From positions 1-20,729 of IMG/VR virus record IMGVR_UViG_3300037070_003669: a DNA stretch of 20,729 bases; one strand, 5' to 3'. Positions 6,247-13,890 of the stretch are shown here, piece by piece. Origin of the DNA: a virus. The notes beneath the pieces are model-generated. The model saw only the letters and a program-made list of their open reading frames with translations, made no database searches and was not told the DNA's origin. Each line of letters begins with the position of its first letter. The first letter of the stretch is position 1. Both the position numbers and the translations under genes were made by a program.

Positions 6247-8106
6247 ATGGCCCTCGCACTCACCCAGCGCGACATAACCACATCGACGTCTAACGTCGCG
6301 ACCTACAACGGCAGCGGGGCGATCACCCCCGGCGCCAACGCGCTCATTTTGGTGACGGTCACCAACACCAAAGCTTCGGCCCCCGATACCCCAAGCTCGG
6401 TTGTCGGCTACGGGATCACGTTCACCCAGATTGACGAACAGACGCAGCACACCGTCGCATCGCCCATTCAAAAGGTTTCCGTTTGGCGCGGGGTGTCGGC
6501 ATCCCCGACGTCGGCGCAGCTAACGGTCACCTTCCCCGCATCGCAGACGTCATGCTGCATCGTCGTCGATGAGTTTTCCGGGGTTCGCACCGGGGGCACA
6601 AACGGATCGTTGGCGGTCGGCACCCCCGGGCACAACGCGGCCGATTCAATCGCCGTCGGCGGCGCGCTCAACGTCCCGGCGCTCGGGGCGTTCGAATCGG
6701 GGAGCGGGGTCTATGTTTCCGCGGGGTCGAGCACGAACAACGCGGCGGTTGACGGCAAGGCGGGGATCACCCAGTCGCGCGACTCGGGCATCGGCACACC
6801 GACGAACGGGATTTTCACCGGCTACTCGCTAACGTGGTCGGACACCACCCCGGGCATCGTCATCGCTACCGCAACCAAAAATTGCGGGGTCATCGCGTTC
6901 GAAGTCAAGGTGCCGTCTACCGCGACGACGGTCGACGTATCGACCGCCGGCGCGATCACCTTCACCGGGCAAACCGTGGGGATGCGCCTAGGGCTCGGGC
7001 TCACCGCGGGGGCGATCACGTTCGCCGGGCAGCTGGTCGCGTTCCGGCAGACCCAAAACGTGGTCGCCGGCGCGATCACGTTCACCGGGCAAACGATCAC
7101 GACGACCGTTGCCACCATCGCGAGTGTTTCGACCGCGGGGCAACTCACCTTCACGGGTCAAGCGGTCGCGTTCCGCCAGACCCAAAACGTCACCGGGGGC
7201 GCGATCACGTTCACCGGGCAATCGGTGGGGGTGGTTTCCGCGCTCCCGGTCACCGCGGGGGCGGTCACGTTCACCGGCGGGGCGGTGGGGTTGCGGCAAG
7301 CGCAGGGCGTGAGCGCCGGGGCGATCACGTTCACGGGTCAACCGGTCGGGTTGTCGGTGGGGCTCGGGGTCACCGCCGGCGCGATCACGTTCACGGGGCA
7401 AGCGGTCGCGTTCCGCCAAACCCAAGCGGTCATCGCGGGATCGATCACGTTCGCCGGCCAAACGGTGAGCTTCGGCGGGGCCACGTCGGTCAATGTTTCC
7501 ACGGCCGGCGCGATCACGTTCACGGGCCAACCGACGGGGCTGGTCGTGACGGTCGCGGCGACCGCGGGAACGATCACGTTCACGGGGCAAGCGGTCGCGT
7601 TCCGCGTTGGGATCGGCTCGAGCGCGGGCGCGATAACCTTTGCAGGGCAGACCATTGGGCTCAAGGTATCGGTGGGGGCGACCGCCGGTGCGATCACGTT
7701 CACGGGCCAAGCGGTCGGGATGCGCCAAGCGCAATCGGTCATCGCGGGATCGATCACGTTCACCGGTGGGGCGATCACCATTGGCGCGGGGTCGGTCACG
7801 ATCCAAACCGGCGCGGGGCTCATCACGTTCGCCGGCCAAACCGTCGGGTTGGCGGTTATCTCCGCCGATGTTCTGATCGAAACATTCGAAGGGGTTCATA
7901 CGGGCGGGGCGCCGGCGGGCGGGGTGTTGACCTTGACCGGGGCCCAACTTGCGGGCGGGGCGCCGGTGACCCTTGAGCTTGAAACGGTCGCGGGCGCGGT
8001 CGCGGGCGGTGCGCCGGCGGGAACGGTCCTTGCCGAATCTGTTGAGGGGCCCACCGCGGGGGGTGTTGCCTCGGGGGCTATTCTGATCGAAACCCAGCAA
8101 GGCTAG
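6247..8106 (+). CDS. Long repeat-containing structural protein (possible beta-solenoid fibre or head appendage)
   Basis: This 619 aa protein has three parts. Residues 1 to about 225 form a Ser/Thr/Gly-rich beta domain (LILVTVTNTKAS, SCCIVVDEFSGVRTGG, TPGIVIATATKNCGVIAFEV). Residues 233-541 are 15 near-identical units of 20 residues (three of 23) with the core AGAITFTGQ followed by a variable strand such as AVAFRQTQ. Residues 545-614 are four units of 16-18 residues around GGAPAG. The alternating hydrophobic pattern and constant length suggest a beta-solenoid, one coil per unit. There is no signal peptide, TM or catalytic motif. It lies between head-tail connector genes, so a head fibre, spike or neck appendage is possible. 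Adhesion to host or environmental glycans is an inference. Reverse-strand open frames over the same region are shadows of the repeats. Confidence 0.75.
   Translation: MALALTQRDITTSTSNVATYNGSGAITPGANALILVTVTNTKASAPDTPSSVVGYGITFTQIDEQTQHTVASPIQKVSVWRGVSASPTSAQLTVTFPASQTSCCIVVDEFSGVRTGGTNGSLAVGTPGHNAADSIAVGGALNVPALGAFESGSGVYVSAGSSTNNAAVDGKAGITQSRDSGIGTPTNGIFTGYSLTWSDTTPGIVIATATKNCGVIAFEVKVPSTATTVDVSTAGAITFTGQTVGMRLGLGLTAGAITFAGQLVAFRQTQNVVAGAITFTGQTITTTVATIASVSTAGQLTFTGQAVAFRQTQNVTGGAITFTGQSVGVVSALPVTAGAVTFTGGAVGLRQAQGVSAGAITFTGQPVGLSVGLGVTAGAITFTGQAVAFRQTQAVIAGSITFAGQTVSFGGATSVNVSTAGAITFTGQPTGLVVTVAATAGTITFTGQAVAFRVGIGSSAGAITFAGQTIGLKVSVGATAGAITFTGQAVGMRQAQSVIAGSITFTGGAITIGAGSVTIQTGAGLITFAGQTVGLAVISADVLIETFEGVHTGGAPAGGVLTLTGAQLAGGAPVTLELETVAGAVAGGAPAGTVLAESVEGPTAGGVASGAILIETQQG
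6943..7869 (+). repeat. Fifteen tandem 60-base (three 69-base) coding repeats
   Basis: Unit starts are at 6943, 7003, 7063, 7132, 7192, 7252, 7312, 7372, 7432, 7501, 7561, 7621, 7681, 7741 and 7810. Units 3, 9 and 14 are 69 bases, the others 60. The DNA core GCGATCACGTTCAC is almost invariant, so expansion was by DNA duplication with little later drift. Units 2, 4 and 8 share a nearly identical second half (GTCGCGTTCCGCCA), and other units carry a different second half, giving a partly alternating order. Confidence 0.92.
7879..8088 (+). repeat. Four C-terminal GGAPAG-type repeats
   Basis: Units are at 7879-7932, 7933-7980, 7981-8034 and 8035-8088 (54, 48, 54 and 54 bases). They encode variants of E-x-x-x-G-x-x-x-GGAPAG-x-V-L. 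They are distinct from the preceding ITFTGQ units and end five codons before the stop. Confidence 0.75.
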
Positions 8107-8139
8107 GAAACACCCGAGTGAAGGGCGATAATCCCCCCA

Positions 8140-8451
8140 ATGGGATTCACGGCAACCAGCATGCAGAAAACCAAACTCGCGATCAAGGTCGCGGGGTTGA
8201 AAATCGCCGCCGCGTCGGGTTCGGCGGAAAACGCGGGGGCGCAAGCGGTGGCGCGGGCGATGCAAGCAAAGGCGCCGGTCGATACCGGGAAGCTCCGCGC
8301 ATCTATTCATGCCGACTCATCGAGCGCGGTTGCCGACGCCCCTTACGCGCTGTATGTAGAACCGTTCGCCGCGGCCGCGGCGATGTCGGCTGCTCACGAA
8401 GTCGAAGCGACCATGATTGCCGTGTTTCGCGCGGCGCTAGGAGGTAAGTAG
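8140..8451 (+). CDS. HK97 gp10-like tail completion / head-tail joining protein
   Basis: A 103 aa protein contains the family hallmark KAPVDTGKLRASI at about residues 43-57, preceded by a helix (GAQAVARAMQA) and followed by DAPYALYVEPF. These are the core of HK97-gp10-like neck or tail-terminator proteins, which join a finished tail to the head. Position directly before the major tail protein agrees. ATG 8140 is chosen; ATG 8161 is also in frame and would remove seven residues. The 33 bases before it contain no other feature. Confidence 0.82.
   Translation: MGFTATSMQKTKLAIKVAGLKIAAASGSAENAGAQAVARAMQAKAPVDTGKLRASIHADSSSAVADAPYALYVEPFAAAAAMSAAHEVEATMIAVFRAALGGK
8440..8445 (+). promoter_or_regulatory. 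Ribosome binding site for the major tail protein
   Basis: GGAGGT, inside the end of the preceding gene, is 8 bases before GTG 8454 and supports the non-ATG start of this highly expressed gene. Confidence 0.75.
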
Positions 8452-8453
8452 AC

Positions 8454-9101
8454 GTGACGAAGTACGCCGGAAGAGATTTGGTTTTCTACATCGCGGCCCC
8501 GAACGTCGCGGGAACCTTGACATCGGTGGCGTCAACCGACCTGTTCACGACCTCGGTCGCGCACGGGTTCGTTGCCGGCGATGCGGTGTTTTTCGGGACG
8601 CTCACCGGTGGCGCGGGGCTGGTCACGGGTAAGCGTTATTACGTCATCGCGGCGGGGCTCACGACCACCGTGTTCGCGGTTTCCGCAACGCTCGGCGGGG
8701 CGTCGTTCGATCACACCACGAACGTCACCGCCGGCACGGTCGCGAAGTTCACCGCGGTCGGCCAAGTGACGTCGCTCGGCACGGCAGGATCACAACGTGA
8801 CCTCATCGATGCATCCGCCTATGGCGATGCGTGGAAGGATTACGTTGTGGGCCAACAGGACGGGTCCGAGGTCGACGTTGAGGTCGCGCTCGACCCCATC
8901 CTTGCCGGGCATCTCGCCATGAAGTCGGCCTATAACGCTGGCGTCCCCGTGACGTTCGGCATGAACCATGCCGCGTCCACGTTCGATATCGCGTTTCCCG
9001 GGCTGGTTACAAAGTGGGCCCGCGGCGGCGACCTTGATGGGGTTATGAAGGGCGAGGGCACCGTCAAGATTCTCAACCCAGGAGTGACCGACACCCCGTA
9101 G
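8454..9101 (+). CDS. Major tail protein (tail tube subunit) with an inserted beta domain
   Basis: At 215 aa this is the tube protein expected just before the tail assembly chaperone. Residues 1-22 (MTKYAGRDLVFYIAAP) and 100-215 (GQVTSLGTAGSQRDLIDASA, DYVVGQQDGSEVDVEVALDP, GEGTVKIL) form the tube domain. Residues about 23-99 are a separate module with AHGFVAGDAVFF, GKRYYVIAAGLTTTVFAVSA and TAGTVAKF. I recognise this as a small domain found in many phage structural proteins. Placed between strand 1 and the rest of the tube fold, it is probably displayed on the tail surface. The start is GTG with a strong RBS. Confidence 0.85.
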   Translation: MTKYAGRDLVFYIAAPNVAGTLTSVASTDLFTTSVAHGFVAGDAVFFGTLTGGAGLVTGKRYYVIAAGLTTTVFAVSATLGGASFDHTTNVTAGTVAKFTAVGQVTSLGTAGSQRDLIDASAYGDAWKDYVVGQQDGSEVDVEVALDPILAGHLAMKSAYNAGVPVTFGMNHAASTFDIAFPGLVTKWARGGDLDGVMKGEGTVKILNPGVTDTP

Positions 9102-9110
9102 GAGGATGCA

Positions 9111-9476
9111 TTGGGACTTACCCGCGAACAAATCCTTGCGGCGCGCCGCGACCGCAAGCCCCATCGGTTCGAAGTCCCCGAGTGGGGCGGCGACGTGTTC
9201 ATTCGGGTGCTATCGGCGCAGGATCAAATGCAGCTGGCCGAAGGAACCGAGCAAGCCGATATGCCGGTGAAGGTGCTGGTTCATTCCTTGGTGGATGAGG
9301 ACGGCGCGCGGCTGTTCACGGATGACGATTTCGCCGAACTCGCCGCGGAGGATTGGCCCATTATCATGCGGGTGTTTCAGGAGGCGGCGCATCTCAACGG
9401 GCTATCGACCAACGAACTTGATGAGGCGATGGCGGGTTTCGTACAAGCCCCGGACGCGGCCAACTCTTCCGCGTAG
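9111..9476 (+). CDS. Tail assembly chaperone, short form (lambda gpG-like)
   Basis: This 121 aa acidic protein is thought to coat the tape measure protein and recruit tube subunits. The start is TTG 9111 with GGAGG five bases upstream; an ATG at 9106 is in another frame. The N-terminal half (REQILAARRDRKPHRFEVPE, then WGGDVFIRVLSAQDQMQLAE) and the acidic helical second half (FTDDDFAELAAEDWPIIMRV) match this chaperone type. Its last 12 codons overlap an open -1 frame that leads into the next coding segment, as in the G/GT system of lambda-like phages. It ends at TAG 9474-9476 unless frameshifting occurs. Confidence 0.87.
   Translation: MGLTREQILAARRDRKPHRFEVPEWGGDVFIRVLSAQDQMQLAEGTEQADMPVKVLVHSLVDEDGARLFTDDDFAELAAEDWPIIMRVFQEAAHLNGLSTNELDEAMAGFVQAPDAANSSA
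9434..9440 (+). other. Programmed -1 ribosomal frameshift site GGGTTTC
   Basis: The heptamer is in phase as G GGT TTC, the X XXY YYZ form in which both tRNAs can re-pair after slipping one base back (GGG, TTT). It lies 12 codons before the chaperone stop, inside the only region where the -1 frame is open (from 9425, after TGA 9422-9424). Slipping here continues into the frame ending at 9766. Confidence 0.8.
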
Positions 9477-9766
9477 CGCTCGCCCTGGGGCTGCCGGTTG
9501 AGGTGGTGGGGGAAACGATGACCGCGGGCGAACTCATTGAGTGGCAAGCATACGAACGGGTTTTCGGTTCGATACTCGTGCATGAGCGAATCGATGCCGG
9601 GTTCGCTCAAGTGTCGTTGCTACTCGCGAAAGCATATTCCGACAAAGGCGCGCGCTACTCCATGCGCGATTTCATGCCCCCGTGGTACCGCGACCTCACG
9701 GCGGATCAAGAGTTGACCAAGGGCATGGGCGAGCTAAGGGCGTTGGTGGACGATGCCAACAATTAG
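9440..9766 (+). CDS. -1 frame extension of the tail assembly chaperone (gpGT-like T domain)
   Basis: Reading from 9440 after the slip gives 108 residues, so the fused product (110 + 108) is 218 aa. The stretch just after the shift, LFRVALALGLPVEVVGETMT, is continuous and conserved-looking upstream of the first ATG in this frame (9518), which argues for frameshifting rather than independent initiation. The body (AGELIEWQAYERVFGSILVH, then RIDAGFAQVSLLLAKAYSDK) is helical, as in T domains that bind tube subunits. It ends at TAG 9764-9766, overlapping the tape measure start at 9753. Confidence 0.82.
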   Translation, partial: RTSPGRGQLFRVALALGLPVEVVGETMTAGELIEWQAYERVFGSILVHERIDAGFAQVSLLLAKAYSDKGARYSMRDFMPPWYRDLTADQELTKGMGELRALVDDANN

Positions 9767-11477
9767 CACGTTGACGGTTGAGGTCGACGCCAAAACCACC
9801 AAGTTCACCGCGGGGACAAAGACGGCGTTGGTCGGGCTCGCCGCGCTGGGGGCCGGCGCCGCGTATGCGTTCGGGCAATTTGAGGAATCGGAAAAGGTCG
9901 TTGCCCAAACGAACGCGGTCCTCAAGTCGACCGGCAACGCCGCGAACGTCACTGCGGATCAGGTCGGCGACCTCGCGACGTCGTTGTCGGAAAAGTCGGC
10001 CATTGACGACGAAGTGATTCAGTCCGGCGAAAATATGCTGCTCACGTTCAAAAACATCCGCAACGAAACCGGCGCCGGCAACGACATCTTCAATCAGGCA
10101 TCGACCGCCGCGCTGGACATGGCGGCGGGGATGGCTGCGGCATCCGGCGGCGCGGTCGACATGAAGTCGGCGTCGATCCAGCTGGGTAAGGCGCTGAACG
10201 ATCCGGTCGCGGGTATCTCGGCGTTGTCGCGGGTCGGGGTCACGTTCACCGAGCAGCAGAAAAAGCAAATTCAAACCATGACCGACGCGGGCGATACGGT
10301 CGGCGCGCAAAAGGTCATCTTGAAGGAGCTTTCCTCCGAGTTCAAAGGCTCCGCGGCCGCGGGGAAAACGTCGAGCGCGGCGATGTCGGTTGCGATGGGG
10401 AACCTTGCCGAGTCGGTCGGTGGGGTGTTGGCCCCGGCGATCAATGGGGTGCTCGGGTTGGCGACAAAGTTTTTCGGGTTCCTCACGAAGTACCCCGCCG
10501 CGCTGGTGGTCGTTGCCGGCGCGGTCGCCGCGGTCACGGTCGCGCTCATCGCGAACAACGTCGCCACGTCCCTCGCCAACTCCGAAGGCATTGTGTTCGC
10601 GGCGATCACCGCGGCAAAGACGGCCGCGACCCTTGCGATGGCCGCCGCGCATTGGGTGGCGGTCGCCGCGCTGGGGGCGGTTACCGCTGCACAATGGTTG
10701 TGGAATGTCGCCATGACCGCGAACCCCATCGGGCTCATCATCGTCGCGATTGCCGCGGTGGTCGGGATCATCGTCCTACTCGTGAAGCACTTCGGTTTGG
10801 CCGACGACATCATGCGGGTGCTCAAGGCAACGGTCGGGGTCGTGTGGGGGTTTATCAAGGCAACCATCGGGACGGTCGTGAAACTCGTTGTCGGGTATTT
10901 CAAGCTATGGATAGCGGCCATCGGGTTTGTGGTCAAAGCCGTAAGCGCCATCGCCGGCGTCGTGGGCCGGGCGTTCGCCGCGGTGTACAACGCGATCAAA
11001 AACTGGCTGGGGGCCGCGGCGCGGTTTATCACCGGGTTTTGGGCCGCGGAGATTCGGTTTTTCGCGGGGCTCGGCGGCAAGCTCGCGCGCGCCGGCGGGA
11101 AGATGTGGGGTTGGCTGGTCGACGGGGCAAAGGCTGCGGTTAACCTTGTCGTCGGGGTTATCAACCGGATGATCCAAGCCCTCAACGCGGTACAAATCCA
11201 CGTGCATATCAACCCCCCCGGCCCCGGACAAATCGACTTCGATTGGTCGGGGCTCGGCATCCCCTACGTACCGTCGCTCATGTACGGCGGCACCGTGGCG
11301 CGAACGGGGTTGGCGGTCGTGCATGAGGGCGAGCGATTCTCCGGGGTCGGCGGGGGATGGGGGGCGGTCAACGTCTATGTTTCCGGTTCGGTCATCGCGG
11401 AGCACGACCTAGCCGAAGCGGTGCAAAAGGCGTTGCTGAAATCCAAACGGCGCTCTGGGGTGCTGGGGTTGTCGTGA
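9753..11477 (+). CDS. Tape measure protein
   Basis: This 574 aa protein sets tail length, so a fairly short tail is expected. The N-terminal part is helical and Ala-rich (FGQFEESEKVVAQTNAVLKS, LGKALNDPVAGISALSRVGV, FTEQQKKQIQTMTDAGDTVG), a pattern common in tape measures. The middle has several hydrophobic segments (about residues 245-270, 285-345 and 370-400), including PIGLIIVAIAAVVGIIVLLV. The C-terminus contains IPYVPSLMYGGTVARTGLAV and VHEGERFSG, a conserved tail-tip end in this family. The gene follows the chaperone pair, as expected, and its stop overlaps the next GTG start. Confidence 0.93.
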   Translation: MPTISTLTVEVDAKTTKFTAGTKTALVGLAALGAGAAYAFGQFEESEKVVAQTNAVLKSTGNAANVTADQVGDLATSLSEKSAIDDEVIQSGENMLLTFKNIRNETGAGNDIFNQASTAALDMAAGMAAASGGAVDMKSASIQLGKALNDPVAGISALSRVGVTFTEQQKKQIQTMTDAGDTVGAQKVILKELSSEFKGSAAAGKTSSAAMSVAMGNLAESVGGVLAPAINGVLGLATKFFGFLTKYPAALVVVAGAVAAVTVALIANNVATSLANSEGIVFAAITAAKTAATLAMAAAHWVAVAALGAVTAAQWLWNVAMTANPIGLIIVAIAAVVGIIVLLVKHFGLADDIMRVLKATVGVVWGFIKATIGTVVKLVVGYFKLWIAAIGFVVKAVSAIAGVVGRAFAAVYNAIKNWLGAAARFITGFWAAEIRFFAGLGGKLARAGGKMWGWLVDGAKAAVNLVVGVINRMIQALNAVQIHVHINPPGPGQIDFDWSGLGIPYVPSLMYGGTVARTGLAVVHEGERFSGVGGGWGAVNVYVSGSVIAEHDLAEAVQKALLKSKRRSGVLGLS

Positions 11478-13333
11478 CGGTCACCTACACGGTCGAAGTC
11501 GATTTCGCTACCCCGCTCCTGGGAACGCCCGCGACGTGGACGGACGTCACGGCATACGTCCGAAATTTCTCCACCCGCCGGGGACGGTCCCACGAACTCG
11601 GGAGGATGCAAGCCGGCGAAGCGTCGGTGACGCTCGACAACCGCGACCGGCGCTTCGATCCTTCGAACACCGCCGGCCCGTATTACCCCAACGTCGTTCC
11701 GATGCGGCACCTTCGCATACGCGCCACCGAGGGCTCGACGTACGATTTGTTCCGCGGGTTTGTTGAGGACTGGGGCCAACAATGGTCCGGCCCCGCCCCG
11801 CTGGGGCTCGGGGATGCGGTGTGCGAGGTTCACGTGGTCGATGCGTTCAAAGTGCTCAACCTAGTTGACGTCGGGTCCTACCAAGCCGCGGTGTTGGGGG
11901 ATGACCCGCGCCACTACTTCCCGCTCGATGAGGGGCTGGTTGTTCCCGAGCTTGTGAACCGCGGATCATACGGTTCGGACGGCAATCTCCCAAACTTTGA
12001 ATCGACCGGCGCGACCGTCGCCGCCGGCCCGCTTTACGGCGGGGGCACGGCGATCACGGCCGGGGCAAGCGGGACGTTTACGGCCTATCAAAACTCCGCG
12101 CTTGACCCCGCGGCCAAAAAGGAATTTCTAAACCTGTGGACGGTCGAATTCTGGTTGTACAACGATTCGACCGCGACGCCGACGCAACAGCTGGTTCGTA
12201 TGACCGACGCAAACTCCAATGAGTTCGCCCATGTGGGGTTGAGCGCGACCGCGGATAAGTTGTATGTCCACCTCGCCACGGGCGCGAACGTGTTCACGAC
12301 CAACACCATCGCGACGAACACGTGGGTACATGTGGCGATGGTCCGAACCGCGATGACGAACGTGGACGTGTATACGAACGGGGTCTATCTGGAATCGATC
12401 ACCACCCCGACCCCGGACGGTACCGGGGGCGCGCTTGCGAGCATCCTCGCCGTGGGGCAATCCGCCAGCACCCGGATTGCCCACGTCGCGTTGTACACCT
12501 ACCCGCTCGCCGCGGCGCAAATCGCGACCCACTACGCGGCCAACCTCGGGACGCTGGTCCCGCAATCCGTCGATAGCGCAATCGCCGCGGTGCTTGACGC
12601 GATTGGGTGGCCGGCGGGGCTGCGGTCGCTGGGGGCTTCCACGTACATGACCCAACGCTACGAACCCACGGGGACGGCGCTCGGGACGTTGCTCATGCTG
12701 GCCGAAAACACCGACGGCGGGATTCTGTTCGCCACCGGTGCGGGGGTGTTGCGGTTCCGTTCTGCGGCCGACCTCATGGATGACGTGAGCGCCGCGGCGT
12801 CGTGGGGCGACTCTTCGGCGGAGTTGAAATATTCCGGGCTCACCTTTGCCTATGACGACGCCGACTTGTACACCGAGGTTCGCGCGACCGCCCCCGGGCT
12901 CACGGATGCGGTCGCGTCGGACGCGGGGGCCACGACGACCTACGGGCCCCGCATCCTTGAAACCGACGGGGGCATCCTGGGGGACCAAAACCAACTCAAC
13001 GACCGCGCATCCGGTTACCTCTTGCGATACAAGGCGCCGGCGCTGCGCCCCGAAACCCTGGTCGCGATCAATTCAAGCACCCAACCCACCCGGACAACCG
13101 AACTGTTTACCTCCGAGATTGGGCGTCGGCTCACGGTCACCCGCCGGCCCCCCGGCGGGGGTTCGGCCATCACCATCACGGCGATCACCGAGGGCGTGAG
13201 TTACCAGACCGTCGAGCAGCTGGCCCAAATCCGGGGGACCCTAAACTTGGTCCCCGCGTTGGATGCAATCCCGTGGATACTTGCGGATGCGACGTACGGG
13301 GTGCTCGGCTCGACGACGGACCTGGGCTACTAG
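11474..13333 (+). CDS. Multidomain minor tail protein with a LamG-like domain
   Basis: A 619 aa tail-tip protein. The start is GTG 11474, overlapping the tape measure stop (GTGA); an upstream ATG at 11357 would only translate tape-measure sequence out of frame. Residues 1 to about 145 resemble the N-terminal domain of actinophage minor tail proteins (WTDVTAYVRNFSTRRGR, AGEASVTLDNRDRRFDP, DLFRGFVEDW). Residues about 147-355 look like a concanavalin/LamG jelly-roll: HYFPLDEG, WTVEFWLYND, NTWVHVAMVRTAMTNVDVYT and HVALYTYPLAAAQIATHYA. The rest (to 619) is a second tail domain with LYTEVRATAPG and TVTRRPPGG. LamG modules often bind glycans, so host-surface recognition is plausible. The protein may replace two or three separate tail-tip proteins. 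Confidence 0.85.
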   Translation: MTVTYTVEVDFATPLLGTPATWTDVTAYVRNFSTRRGRSHELGRMQAGEASVTLDNRDRRFDPSNTAGPYYPNVVPMRHLRIRATEGSTYDLFRGFVEDWGQQWSGPAPLGLGDAVCEVHVVDAFKVLNLVDVGSYQAAVLGDDPRHYFPLDEGLVVPELVNRGSYGSDGNLPNFESTGATVAAGPLYGGGTAITAGASGTFTAYQNSALDPAAKKEFLNLWTVEFWLYNDSTATPTQQLVRMTDANSNEFAHVGLSATADKLYVHLATGANVFTTNTIATNTWVHVAMVRTAMTNVDVYTNGVYLESITTPTPDGTGGALASILAVGQSASTRIAHVALYTYPLAAAQIATHYAANLGTLVPQSVDSAIAAVLDAIGWPAGLRSLGASTYMTQRYEPTGTALGTLLMLAENTDGGILFATGAGVLRFRSAADLMDDVSAAASWGDSSAELKYSGLTFAYDDADLYTEVRATAPGLTDAVASDAGATTTYGPRILETDGGILGDQNQLNDRASGYLLRYKAPALRPETLVAINSSTQPTRTTELFTSEIGRRLTVTRRPPGGGSAITITAITEGVSYQTVEQLAQIRGTLNLVPALDAIPWILADATYGVLGSTTDLGY

Positions 13334-13344
13334 GAGGGCGTTAG

Positions 13345-13890
13345 ATGGCGTGGACGAACCCGAGGACGTGGACAACCTCCGAGGTTGTGACCGCGGCCAT
13401 GCTGAACACGCACGTACGCGACAACCTCAATTTTTTGAACACGGCCCACGGCGTATCGGTGTACAAATCCGCGAACCAAACCGTGCCGTCGGGGAACACC
13501 GACGTGGTGACATTCAACACCGAGCTATTCGATACCGATGCCTACCACGACACCGTCACGAACAACTCGCGGCTCATCGTGCCGGCGGGGCTCGGGGGCA
13601 TCTACATGATTTCGTTCAAAGCCCAGCACGACGCCGACGCGGCGAACCATAACGCCATGGGCATAAACATTCGGCTCAACGCGGCCGGGAACAACGCGAC
13701 CGGCACGTTGTTGGAAACGGTACGCGGCACGGGCCATACGAACATCGGCGGGATTCAGCTGGTCACGTACCAACAGCTATCGGCGGGGGACTACGTCGAA
13801 GGGTTTTTTATCTCGACCTCCGAGGCGCGCGACGTGACGGGGTCGGATCAATCCAATACGCGCTTCACGATGTTGCGGATGGGTGCATGA
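13345..13890 (+). CDS. Tail fibre / receptor-binding protein with C1q-like C-terminus
   Basis: This 181 aa protein begins with a conserved tail-anchor segment (RTWTTSEVVTAAMLNTHVRD, residues 7-26) that I know from many actinophage tail proteins. The remainder is a beta-sandwich-like domain (DVVTFNTELFDTDAYH, RLIVPAGLGGIYMISFKAQH, AGDYVEGFFISTS) resembling C1q/TNF-like jelly rolls that trimerise at fibre tips. It is likely the host-binding tip. GGAGGG six bases before ATG 13345 supports the start. Its end overlaps the endolysin start by 4 bases. Confidence 0.8.
   Translation: MAWTNPRTWTTSEVVTAAMLNTHVRDNLNFLNTAHGVSVYKSANQTVPSGNTDVVTFNTELFDTDAYHDTVTNNSRLIVPAGLGGIYMISFKAQHDADAANHNAMGINIRLNAAGNNATGTLLETVRGTGHTNIGGIQLVTYQQLSAGDYVEGFFISTSEARDVTGSDQSNTRFTMLRMGA

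Noticed and set aside
6943-7869. Possible CRISPR-like array because of regular repeats
   Set aside because: Unit length is exactly a multiple of three, the frame is continuous, and the differences between units are codon changes, so these are coding repeats with no spacers.
6988-8310. A 440-codon minus-strand frame rich in ERDR-type repeats, and a 380-codon + strand frame rich in HVH/RGDH repeats
   Set aside because: Both are out-of-frame shadows of the 60-base coding repeat. The repeat length is a multiple of three, so every frame stays open.
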